Below are positions 28,690 to 36,967 of a stretch of 64,000 nt of DNA, piece by piece. The notes under the pieces were generated by a model that ran no database searches, had not been told where the DNA came from, and saw only the letters and a list, made by a program, of their open reading frames with translations. The stretch's first letter is position 1; each line of letters opens with the position of its first letter. Origin of the DNA: Fulvivirga sp. M361. GTDB lineage: Bacteria; Bacteroidota; Bacteroidia; Cytophagales; Cyclobacteriaceae. Location: contig NZ_VKDC01000018.1 in the NCBI RefSeq assembly GCF_007097395.1, forward strand, positions 1-64,000, written 5' to 3'. Position numbers and translations under genes: made by a program.

Positions 28690-29397
28690 CTAGGCTGGAT
28701 TGTCATTCGACCATTCCCAACTCCAATCTTTGAAGTTCACCTTCTGCGACGGGATCGTTCCTGTTGCAGGGGGGTAAATGCTGATGGTCTCTGCCTGAAA
28801 CCGTGCATCTACCGTAGTACCGAATCCTGTTTTTGTTGTCTCAGAAAATATGTTTTGAGCGAAACTCGTGCCATCAAGTTTGAAGTAGGCTTCTTCATTT
28901 GGAATATCCAACTGAAATTCTGCCGTATGATAGTCGTTGTCCGGCTCCAAATCCTGTCCGAGAGACTGCCATCCGCTTCCATCCCAATAACGTAAAGCCT
29001 TGTAATCCGGGTCAAAGGGATTAATGATCCATTGGAAAGCCAGGCCATAATCTAACTCCGTAGTAGGGCCATCCCATACGAAGAGACCTCCTTCCACTGT
29101 CTGTCCATTGAAATCAGTATTGGAAGTGGCTATGGTATAGGGCACTTTAAATTCATAAGAAGCCACATGTGTATCGACCAGCGCATCGGGATCTGTTATC
29201 CTGTGAAAAGTGATATTGTGCGCCATGATGCGTCTGTTAAGAATATTGGCCTTAACGACCGACTCTGCCGTTTGATTGACCGTGCTAATGTCAGCCGAGT
29301 TCACCGCGGCTTCTCCGGGAGCATTGTAATTTCCATCACCAACATTGACAATCCAATTCGTTAAGTTGGTGCCGCTTTCAGATCTAGTTACAGGCAT
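28690..29397 (-). CDS. Hypothetical beta-rich protein
   Basis: 235 residues with no signal peptide, lipobox or membrane helix. I do not recognise the family. The composition (many Asp, Asn, Gly, Thr and aromatic residues) and segments such as GGLFVWDGPTTELDYGLAFQWIINPFDPDYKALRYWDGSGWQ suggest a concanavalin/LamG-like jelly roll, but no catalytic motif stands out. It is a single-gene unit between the PUL 1 regulator and the lanthipeptide island, with a hairpin terminator downstream and a decayed T9SS gene tail upstream. It may be an isolated beta-sandwich module left from a rearranged gene, or a genuine small intracellular protein. Confidence 0.6.
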   Translation of the reverse strand: MPVTRSESGTNLTNWIVNVGDGNYNAPGEAAVNSADISTVNQTAESVVKANILNRRIMAHNITFHRITDPDALVDTHVASYEFKVPYTIATSNTDFNGQTVEGGLFVWDGPTTELDYGLAFQWIINPFDPDYKALRYWDGSGWQSLGQDLEPDNDYHTAEFQLDIPNEEAYFKLDGTSFAQNIFSETTKTGFGTTVDARFQAETISIYPPATGTIPSQKVNFKDWSWEWSNDNPA

Positions 29398-29597
29398 GTT
29401 ATAATTATTTAGGTGAAAAGTTGATTCATAAATTAACTCAAATGAATTATAAATCCTACCTATTTAATAATCAATAGTTTATAACAATGATTTAAATGTA
29501 CACTTTATTGATTGGCCATGTTTATTTAAACCATTAAAGGGGCAGTTTATATAGAACATGCGAAGTACAACATAGATCTGGCTTTGCAAAAAAACAA

Positions 29598-29720
29598 GCA
29601 AAGGAAACCTCTGCCTGCTTAATTGCATACTGGAAAGTGAACACTATTGCTTTATTATCCTTTCAATTATTGTTTTGTTTTTTCCTGTTAGTTTAAAAAT
29701 ATAAACTCCCGGAACCAATG
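29598..29720. repeat. Left copy of the imperfect direct repeat flanking the lanthipeptide island
   Basis: The sequence matches 40790-40912 in the same orientation with roughly 80 percent identity by eye. It includes a 25-nt exact run (29598-29622 versus 40790-40814) that covers the hairpin beyond the T9SS stop codon. The matching part comprises the end of a T9SS sorting-domain coding sequence and its downstream hairpin. Confidence 0.75.
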
Positions 29721-29730
29721 ATTGAGTTTT
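29644..29730 (-). pseudogene. Remnant of a T9SS-secreted protein gene (last 28 codons)
   Basis: On the minus strand these bases encode SLVPGVYIFKLTGKNKTIIE then RIIKQ and a TAG stop. The PL6 protein at 40836 ends in the closely similar ALVPGVYIFKLVGKDKTLIE RIIKQ. In this frame TAA codons lie immediately upstream (29731-29733 and beyond), so only the tail of a type IX secretion sorting domain survives. The rest of the gene is gone. Confidence 0.8.
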
Positions 29731-29989
29731 TTAAGATTTTTAAAATTATCAGAGAATCAGCACATTGTTAAAGACTTAAATCCAGTCTATTTAGTTATTT
29801 TACAATTTGTAATTTAATAATTATGATAAATAGTTACATTAAACAGATAGTCTGAAGTGAATGCTGTATTTTTAAGATTATTCAAAAGTTTGACAATGCA
29901 AATCACCCCTAAAAATTACTCTTCAAAGACGGTATTCTTAACAAGCGATTTTTATAGGCTTTAGCAAAATTCTAAAATTTGTAAAGGTC

Positions 29990-32161
29990 ATGTTTAGAGC
30001 AAAATTCCCATTGGTAAGACAAAGCGAGTTGACTGACTGTGGACCAGCTTGTTTGGCTATGGTGTTGAAGTACTATGGCAAAAACGTTCCATTATCCAGG
30101 ATTAAGGATAGCACTTTTTTGTCCAGGGATGGAACCACCCTTCTGAATTTGAAAGAAACAGCTTATGAGTTCGGTTTGTCAGCTGACGGCTTTAAACTAT
30201 GCTTGGAAGATTTAAAAAATCAAAGGTTTTTACCGTGTATTGCACATTGGGATAACAACCACTTTGTGGTTGTATACAAATTTCATCAAGGGAAAATCTA
30301 TGTTGCTGATCCACGAGGTGGACGGGTAAAATACAACGAAAAGGATTTTTTGCATCACTGGGCTGACGAAAGGGATACAAATGGTTTAGTACTTCTATTA
30401 AGCACATCTGCTGAGTTCATAAAGAGTAGTGATAAACAGGACAGTTCAAGGGCTTTATTAAGCTACTTGAAAGAGTTTAAGCGGTATCTTTTGATACTTA
30501 CTATAGGCTTGATATTAGGTAGTATTATACAATTGATCTTTCCATTCTTGACTCAAGCGCTCGTTGATATTGGGATTAAAAAACAAGACTTAGGACTTAT
30601 TTACTTATTAGGTCTGGGCCAATTGCTATTGTTTATTGGGCAAATACTTGGAGAGGCGATTAGAAGATGGGTACTCATATTTATGAGCGCTCGTGTGAAT
30701 ATTACCATTATAAAGGAGTTTTTATCTAAATTGATGCGGTTACCTCTTAGCTATTTCGATTCAAAACTAGCGGGTGATATTCTCATGAGAATAGAGGATC
30801 ATGCGAGAATAGAAAGGTTCATTAGCACCTCCTCTCTAAATGTGTTATTCTCTGTTGTTAATTTACTCATTTTTAGCCTGGTACTTATTTCCTACAACAT
30901 TTTGATCTTTTGGATCTTTCTTATCATGAGTATTGGTTATGTCATTTATATCTGGCTTTTCTTAAAAAAGAGAAAGGAATTTGACATCCAAAAATTTGGG
31001 TTAAATGCCAAAAATCAGAGTGCTCTGATTCAAATAATTGTAGGCATGACCGAAATCAAGATGAACTCTGCTCAAGAAAGAAAAGAAAAAAAATGGGTAG
31101 AAAATCAAGAAGATATTGCGGATGTGAATATAGAAGGGAATAAGTATCGTCAATTTCAAGAGCTAGGAGGTGGTTTGATAAATCAGCTAAAAAATATTTT
31201 AATCACTTTTATTTCAGCAAGGGCAGTGGTTCAAGGTGATATGACATTGGGAATGATGATCTCTGTACAGTACATTATTGGTCAATTAAATGCCCCTCTT
31301 ACTTCATTATTGGCATTCTTTCAGGAGTTACAAGATGCAATGCTAAGTATATCCAGAATTGAAGAAGTTAAGAATATGCCTGATGAAGAATTTTCTGCAC
31401 AGATTGCTGAAATAGAACCTGAAGCATCAATTAGTGTAGAAAGTATCGATTTCCATTATGAAGGGCCTCATTCTCCAAAAGTGCTTTCAAACATTTCGGC
31501 TCATTTACCTTTTGCCAAAACGACCGCAATTGTGGGCACAAGCGGAAGTGGAAAAACAACTCTAATGAAGTTACTATTGAAATTTTATCAGCCAAATCAA
31601 GGTAGGTTAATGGTGGGAGCAGTGGATCTTGATGACATTTCCAGTAAATACTGGAGGGAACAGTGTGGAGTTGTAATGCAGGATGGATATATTTTTTCTG
31701 ACAGTATTAAGGGTAATATATGTTTGGCATCAGACATTGTGGATCAACAACGACTTGAATATGCCATGAAAATCTCTAATGCAAATGAGTTTATTGAACG
31801 TCTTCCCAAAAAAGAAATGACTATGGTAGGCATGGATGGTTCTGGCTTGAGCCAAGGACAGAAACAACGCATACTTATTGCAAGGGCAGTTTATAAGAAT
31901 CCGAAGTATTTTTTTCTGGATGAGGCGACATCCGCACTGGATACAAATAATGAGCGTATAATCTATAACAATCTACAGATGTTTTTCAAAAACAAAACGG
32001 TAGTCGTTATTGCCCATCGGCTCAGTACAGTTAAAAATGCAGACCATATACTAGTTCTTGAAAAAGGGCAGTTGGTAGAATCCGGGACACATACTCAGTT
32101 GGTCCAACAGAGTGGATATTATTTTAACCTGGTTAAAAACCAATTGGAACTTGTATCATAA
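29990..32161 (+). CDS. Peptidase-containing ABC exporter (C39 bacteriocin-processing) of lanthipeptide cluster
   Basis: A 723-residue PCAT-type exporter that removes double-glycine leaders and exports the product. The N-terminal C39 peptidase (1-~130) has catalytic Cys17 in TDCGPACLAM, His91 in DNNHFVVVYK and Asp107 in VADPRGG. The transmembrane domain spans ~160-445. The nucleotide-binding domain has Walker A GTSGSGKTT (516-524), LSQGQ signature (620-624), Walker B FFLDEA (641-646) and the H-loop IAHRLS. The precursor at 40391 has the matching Gly-Gly leader end. It is the first gene of a tightly packed operon (9-nt gap to the permease). A separate full-length HlyD-like adaptor, usual for such exporters in Gram-negatives, is absent from the cluster. 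Confidence 0.93.
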   Translation: MFRAKFPLVRQSELTDCGPACLAMVLKYYGKNVPLSRIKDSTFLSRDGTTLLNLKETAYEFGLSADGFKLCLEDLKNQRFLPCIAHWDNNHFVVVYKFHQGKIYVADPRGGRVKYNEKDFLHHWADERDTNGLVLLLSTSAEFIKSSDKQDSSRALLSYLKEFKRYLLILTIGLILGSIIQLIFPFLTQALVDIGIKKQDLGLIYLLGLGQLLLFIGQILGEAIRRWVLIFMSARVNITIIKEFLSKLMRLPLSYFDSKLAGDILMRIEDHARIERFISTSSLNVLFSVVNLLIFSLVLISYNILIFWIFLIMSIGYVIYIWLFLKKRKEFDIQKFGLNAKNQSALIQIIVGMTEIKMNSAQERKEKKWVENQEDIADVNIEGNKYRQFQELGGGLINQLKNILITFISARAVVQGDMTLGMMISVQYIIGQLNAPLTSLLAFFQELQDAMLSISRIEEVKNMPDEEFSAQIAEIEPEASISVESIDFHYEGPHSPKVLSNISAHLPFAKTTAIVGTSGSGKTTLMKLLLKFYQPNQGRLMVGAVDLDDISSKYWREQCGVVMQDGYIFSDSIKGNICLASDIVDQQRLEYAMKISNANEFIERLPKKEMTMVGMDGSGLSQGQKQRILIARAVYKNPKYFFLDEATSALDTNNERIIYNNLQMFFKNKTVVVIAHRLSTVKNADHILVLEKGQLVESGTHTQLVQQSGYYFNLVKNQLELVS

Positions 32162-32170
32162 CTTTAAGCA

Positions 32171-34558
32171 ATGTTCAGAAATTATTTTTATTCACTCATC
32201 AGATCGTATAGGAAAGACTACTCACTTAATATCCTGAGTATCGTTATGATGTCTTTAGCTTTGGGGACATCTTTCTTTAGCTACCAATATGGGGCCTATT
32301 TATCCAATTATGAGAGTCATAATAAAAATAGAGAAAATGTATTTCGATTGGTCAGAGCGGTGCATAAAAACGGTGAGATAGAACTGAGTAGCGCTTTTGT
32401 ATTTCCGAGAATCAAAACTGTCATAGAGGAAACTCTACCAGGTGTAAATAAAATAGGACGTATCTTTAAAAGGCAGGGGACCTTGTCTTATGATGACGTA
32501 CGATTTAATGAGTTCAATATTTACAATGCCGATGACGAAATTGTTGATTTGCTCGATCTTAAAATAGCGAGTGGCAATGTCAAGGAACCCTTGGTAGACC
32601 CGAATTCAGCAATAATATCACGCTCTTTGGCGGAGAAATACTTTCAAAAGGTTAGCCCAATAAGTAAAGTGATTAGACTCAATGATGAAGAGTATGTGGT
32701 TAAAGCTGTATTCCAGGATCTGCCCAAAAGTAGTCATATTAAGATTGATGCTCTCTTTTCATACAGCACTTTTAGCAACCTGAAGCATTTTAACACCAGT
32801 TGGTCTTGGAACAATGTATATTGTTATTTAAGTACAACAACACCTGATCTGATTGAAAGTCAAATCGAGCAAATTGTTAAAGAAAATGAAGAGGCAATCA
32901 ATAAAGGACTCATCATTCAAACCACTTTATTCCTTCAAAAGCTGGATGAAATCTTCTTATCTACTATCACTGATAATCTTCCGGACAAAATTGATAAACG
33001 CGTTCCATACTATTACATGATAATTTCTTTAATCGTTTTACTGGTTGCACTATTCAACCTTTTAAACATCAATGCCTCAAGGACCATCGGGAGGATGAAA
33101 GAGATAGGCATGAGAAAGATACTGGGTTCTTCTTCTTTTGGGATATGCAGTATCTTTTTTCTGGAAGCTGTTTTTTTTAGCTTGATCACCATTGCTCTGA
33201 CAATAGTTAGCTTTTATCTCTACGCTGACAACATATTAAATTGGCTGGATTTTGACGGGAGGTTGCAAGATATAGTCCATATCAACGGTATATTACAATT
33301 TACCGCCATCTATATTTTTGGAATAACAGTAACATGGCTTGTATCTAGCATTGCCTTTGTTAAAATTAAGTCGATAAGCGCTCTTCAAGGTGGAGATAAA
33401 AAGCTCTTTACGAATTATCAACTACGCAAGTACTTACTGGGTGGACAGGCCTTTCTTGTATTATTAGTTGTTCAAATACTCCTGGTAGTTTATTTACAAT
33501 ATCGTTTTGTGATTCAAGGTGATGCCCAAATTTCTACTAAGAATTATTTAATACTTGAGCCGCCAAATGTTACTTCAGATTCTTATTTGAATGATATTGA
33601 CATCTTCAAGAATCATCTCAAATCTTATTCCGGTGTTGATAATATTAGCATAGCATCGAGCATACCCGGAGAACGAATAGTTGATTATTTTCAGAATAAG
33701 GTTAAACTAGATAAAGAAGATCAATTCAGTCCCGAATTGTTTTACTTTATTTTAATTGATGATGAATTCTTTGAGACTTTTAATTTGAAGCTTGTAAGCG
33801 GTAGAAACTTTGACTACTCAATAGCGGCAGATGAAGGAAATGTCATTATTAATGAAGCAGCAGCTGTCCGTCTTGGTTTTGAGAAGGAAGAAGACGCGTT
33901 AGACGAATTGATAACCACCCCATATGGAACTCATAGGGTGATAGGAATAGTCAGAAATTATCATCATGAATCCTCAAAGAGTAACATTGAGCCTGTTTTA
34001 TTTATGTTGGACATAGATTTTTGGGGATATTTTGTGATAAAACCAAAAGGACTTTTGAATAAAGACCTCATTGATTACATAAAAATAAAATGGAAGGAAC
34101 TGGCGCCTGAAAGTGCATTTTCCTATTTCTACTTTGATGAATTTTATCGTAAGCAATACCACACCGAAGAAAGATTCATCACAATACTATTTATTTTGGC
34201 AGTAGTCATCTTGGTGATTTCCCTTGGAGGGCTAATTGGTATGACTACTCACACATTAAGTAAAAAAATGAAAGAGATGGCAGTGCGTGTTACGTTGGGG
34301 GCAGTGTTTACCGACCTCCTTTACAACCTCTTAAAAGAATACTTGAACATCGTAGTGTCGGCGACTGTGTTAGGAACGCTTGTCAGTTACTACCTGCTGG
34401 ACAGATGGCTACAAAAATTTGCTGATGCTATCAACCATATTTTGTTTCCTATGACGATTGCTGGTAGCCTGATCTTGTGTTTCATTGTTTTTGTTTTTTG
34501 GATAATACTCTTCGCGATCAGGCATCGTATTACTGATACACTTAAAAATGAAATGTGA
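32171..34558 (+). CDS. FtsX/MacB-type ABC permease in lanthipeptide cluster
   Basis: 795 residues with an N-terminal membrane helix (~20-40), a MacB-like periplasmic core and two FtsX-like membrane modules. The first is MIISLIVLLVALFNLLNINASR followed by RMKEIGMRKILGSS, the second FILAVVILVISLGGLIGMTT followed by KMKEMAVRVTLGA. Such permeases normally work with a MacB-type ATPase to expel or sense antimicrobials; no such ATPase gene occurs in this window. In this cluster it may provide self-protection, or use an ATPase encoded elsewhere. It overlaps the next gene by 11 nt. Confidence 0.85.
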   Translation: MFRNYFYSLIRSYRKDYSLNILSIVMMSLALGTSFFSYQYGAYLSNYESHNKNRENVFRLVRAVHKNGEIELSSAFVFPRIKTVIEETLPGVNKIGRIFKRQGTLSYDDVRFNEFNIYNADDEIVDLLDLKIASGNVKEPLVDPNSAIISRSLAEKYFQKVSPISKVIRLNDEEYVVKAVFQDLPKSSHIKIDALFSYSTFSNLKHFNTSWSWNNVYCYLSTTTPDLIESQIEQIVKENEEAINKGLIIQTTLFLQKLDEIFLSTITDNLPDKIDKRVPYYYMIISLIVLLVALFNLLNINASRTIGRMKEIGMRKILGSSSFGICSIFFLEAVFFSLITIALTIVSFYLYADNILNWLDFDGRLQDIVHINGILQFTAIYIFGITVTWLVSSIAFVKIKSISALQGGDKKLFTNYQLRKYLLGGQAFLVLLVVQILLVVYLQYRFVIQGDAQISTKNYLILEPPNVTSDSYLNDIDIFKNHLKSYSGVDNISIASSIPGERIVDYFQNKVKLDKEDQFSPELFYFILIDDEFFETFNLKLVSGRNFDYSIAADEGNVIINEAAAVRLGFEKEEDALDELITTPYGTHRVIGIVRNYHHESSKSNIEPVLFMLDIDFWGYFVIKPKGLLNKDLIDYIKIKWKELAPESAFSYFYFDEFYRKQYHTEERFITILFILAVVILVISLGGLIGMTTHTLSKKMKEMAVRVTLGAVFTDLLYNLLKEYLNIVVSATVLGTLVSYYLLDRWLQKFADAINHILFPMTIAGSLILCFIVFVFWIILFAIRHRITDTLKNEM

Positions 34559-35774
34559 TATGAGTTGGGAGCCTATTCTGCCTTTTGATGTGACATTTTT
34601 AGAAAGAGAAATTTCGACAGTTGACCTTGCTCTGGCTCATTCTCAAGATCACTCATTATTTGATGGAAAATCGGGTTTGATCCTTTTAAATTACTATGCG
34701 TATAAATCTAGTCAAAATGATAATTATATGCTTAGAGTCGAGCAGTTGTTGGAAGAGAGCATTGACGATTTTGAGGATAACAGGTATCCATTGAATTTTT
34801 ATGCAGGCATTATAGGACTGGGCTGGTGCATCAATTGCCTTATTAAAGAGGATTGCAAAACTTTTAGTTTTTTAGAAGAATGGACAAAAAATATTGATGA
34901 GGTATGCCATTTGTTGATACAACAAAAAATTAATGAGTTGCCCTTGGATATTCACTATGGATTGCTTGGAATAGGGTTATATCTTCTTGAAAAAAGGGTT
35001 GTTCCGAAGTTGCTGCTTGAGTCAATCGTGCTGAAAATTAAGGAACGGTCAATCTTGACCGCATCAGGTGTTACCTGGCCTGATTATGTAGGTATGAAGA
35101 ATCGTAATACCTCTGAGCTGGAATATTCGCTTGGTTTTCATTACGGTGTATGTGGGATTTTAAGCTTTCTTTATAGATGTCATCAAGCCGATATAAAACC
35201 TGAGGTATGTAAAGAGCTGATCCTCTCGAGTTGTGGATGGATGTTTAGGCTCAAATCCGATTTTAATTTTACAAACACTTTTTATCCGGAAGAAATTAAT
35301 AAGGATGGGATATATATACCATCTTCTCGGCTATGGAGTTCCAGTGAGTTGTCAATCATGATTATTTTTCTTTTAAGTGGTCTGAAGTTTGATCAAAAAG
35401 AGCTGGAGATCCAATCATCAAAAATTTTGGAACGATCCGCGTTGCAACATAGCTTGTCAGTGATGAGGGATCACGACGGCCCGCTGCATAATCAAGGTTT
35501 ACTTTATGGTTACTCTGGGGCATTATTATCGTACAACTACTTTTATCAGCAGACAAAAGTCCCTCTGGCGAAAGAATTGGCTTTAAGTTGTTACAATGCC
35601 TTGATCAAATTAATTCAGGAAAAAAATTATTTTGATCCTTATGCCAGAAAATGGATCAGGGATCATTCATTGGCCAACGGCTCAATAGGAATTTATCTAA
35701 CCATTCTTTCAGGTATGTCCAAAACGCCTCCTTGTTGGATTCAAGGCTTTCATCTACCGCTGGAAATTGTTTAA
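34548..35774 (+). CDS. LanC-like protein lacking zinc ligands (pseudo-cyclase)
   Basis: 408 residues with the LanC alpha/alpha-barrel pattern of repeated G-x-x-G segments (FYAGIIGLGWCI, IHYGLLGIGLYL, GYSGALLSYN, NGSIGIYLTIL). Compared with the next gene, the zinc site is gone. The Trp-Cys-Tyr-Gly motif is Trp-Ser-Ser-Ser (263-266), the Cys-His-Gly motif is Leu-Tyr-Gly (319-321), and at the His-Gly position the sequence is His-Tyr-Gly (198-200), with Tyr at the ligand position. Cyclisation by LanC enzymes needs these ligands to activate Cys thiols, so this one is probably not catalytic in the usual way. It may act as a partner or scaffold for the intact LanC or for LanB. It overlaps the permease by 11 nt and the next gene by 1 nt. 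Confidence 0.82.
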   Translation: MKCDMSWEPILPFDVTFLEREISTVDLALAHSQDHSLFDGKSGLILLNYYAYKSSQNDNYMLRVEQLLEESIDDFEDNRYPLNFYAGIIGLGWCINCLIKEDCKTFSFLEEWTKNIDEVCHLLIQQKINELPLDIHYGLLGIGLYLLEKRVVPKLLLESIVLKIKERSILTASGVTWPDYVGMKNRNTSELEYSLGFHYGVCGILSFLYRCHQADIKPEVCKELILSSCGWMFRLKSDFNFTNTFYPEEINKDGIYIPSSRLWSSSELSIMIIFLLSGLKFDQKELEIQSSKILERSALQHSLSVMRDHDGPLHNQGLLYGYSGALLSYNYFYQQTKVPLAKELALSCYNALIKLIQEKNYFDPYARKWIRDHSLANGSIGIYLTILSGMSKTPPCWIQGFHLPLEIV

Positions 35775-36967
35775 TGGAAAATATAGACATTTATCTAAAG
35801 AGTTTAGCAGAAAACCTTAAAGGTTTTAAGGATCATTCCCTTATTAATGGAAGCGGCGGTGCAATTTTATATTTGATTTATTACGGAAGGGCAACTAATC
35901 AGCAGAAATATCTTGCAAGAGCAATAGAGCTTTTGCAGCAAGCCATAGAACACTTTGCTCATAATAACAAAAGCAAGTCAACTTTCGGGTACGGTTTTAT
36001 TGGAGTGGCCTGGCTCACTCAATTCTTAAATAATGAAGGCATTTTATCGAGAGGCGATATTTCATTTTTGGACGAAATAGATGAAGTTATATTTGAGAGT
36101 CTCATTGCTGCCAACGAAGAACAGAACTATGATCTATTTGCAGGATCCATTGGTTGCGCCTTATACTTTGTAGAAAGAAAGAACGCAATGACAACACTAG
36201 CCTTGAATGAATTCATTGGAGGGCTTGAAATGATTCACCAAAAAGATGAATTTGGTATAAAGTGGCCTGACTTTTTCAAACCAATTGATACTGACATACC
36301 TGAATACAACCTGGGAATGGCCCATGGGTCGCCAAGTATTGTCAGTTTTCTTTGTTCCGCTTTTGAATACATCGAAAATAAGGAAAAGGTGATAGTCCTA
36401 ATTCAAAAAACTATATCCTGGATCAGGCATTATAAACAAGATGTCAGCTTTGGTTCATATTACCCAAGTATTATTAGCGACAGAATAACACTCCCTCAAA
36501 AAAGTGCACTAAGCTGGTGTTATGGAGATTTAGGGATCGCATTTTCATTCATCAAAGCCGGGGAATTATTAAATGATAACTCACTGATCGAAGAGGCCTA
36601 TGAACTCGTTCTTAATGCAGCTACAAGAGATATGAAAGATTCTCTGATTTTTCATTCAAAAGAATATCATGAAGCCTGCTTTTGCCATGGTTCAGCCGGT
36701 AATTCATATATGTTTATGAAGCTATTTAGCTATTTCAAAGATAAAAAAATTCAGACGGCTCAGCATTACTGGTTCAAGCAGTTCTCTGAACTAAGACTTA
36801 AGATGTCCAATAGGTTTTCATTTTATTCCTATAACGAACAGGACGAGTTAGAATGGAATGATGACCTGACAATTCTTGAGGGTATTTCAGGGATTGGTTT
36901 AGTCCTTTTGGCAAAATTACATGTCAATTGCCAGAACTGGGATAAAGTGTTTCTCTTAGATATATGA
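35774..36967 (+). CDS. lanC: LanC-type lanthionine synthetase (cyclase), zinc site intact
   Basis: The start is placed at ATG 35774, which overlaps the previous stop as TAATG; longer in-frame starts would lie inside the upstream gene. The 397-residue product has all three zinc-site motifs: His184 in MAHGSPS, Cys249 in SWCYGDLGI, and Cys304-His305 in CFCHGSAGN. It would catalyse Michael-type addition of precursor Cys thiols to dehydroalanine and dehydrobutyrine to form (methyl)lanthionine rings. It is translationally coupled to lanB (4-nt ATGA overlap). Naming follows family function; the specific product is not known. Confidence 0.9.
   Translation: MENIDIYLKSLAENLKGFKDHSLINGSGGAILYLIYYGRATNQQKYLARAIELLQQAIEHFAHNNKSKSTFGYGFIGVAWLTQFLNNEGILSRGDISFLDEIDEVIFESLIAANEEQNYDLFAGSIGCALYFVERKNAMTTLALNEFIGGLEMIHQKDEFGIKWPDFFKPIDTDIPEYNLGMAHGSPSIVSFLCSAFEYIENKEKVIVLIQKTISWIRHYKQDVSFGSYYPSIISDRITLPQKSALSWCYGDLGIAFSFIKAGELLNDNSLIEEAYELVLNAATRDMKDSLIFHSKEYHEACFCHGSAGNSYMFMKLFSYFKDKKIQTAQHYWFKQFSELRLKMSNRFSFYSYNEQDELEWNDDLTILEGISGIGLVLLAKLHVNCQNWDKVFLLDI

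Larger units (their letters stand above)
29398..29989. other. AT-rich junction region left of the lanthipeptide island
   Basis: This 590-bp stretch has no intact gene. It contains the T9SS tail remnant (29644-29730), the left copy of a flanking repeat (29598-29720), and about 250 bp of very AT-rich sequence that should include the promoter of the lanthipeptide operon. No convincing TAnnTTTG element could be placed before 29990. Confidence 0.6.

Noticed and set aside
29898-29966. 22-codon ORF just before the exporter gene
   Set aside because: It has neither a leader motif nor Cys, so it is not a precursor; the region is more likely promoter sequence.
35651-35773. Longer version of the second LanC-like protein
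   Set aside because: The extension is out-of-frame reading of the first LanC-like gene; the TAATG overlap at 35772-35776 marks the true start.
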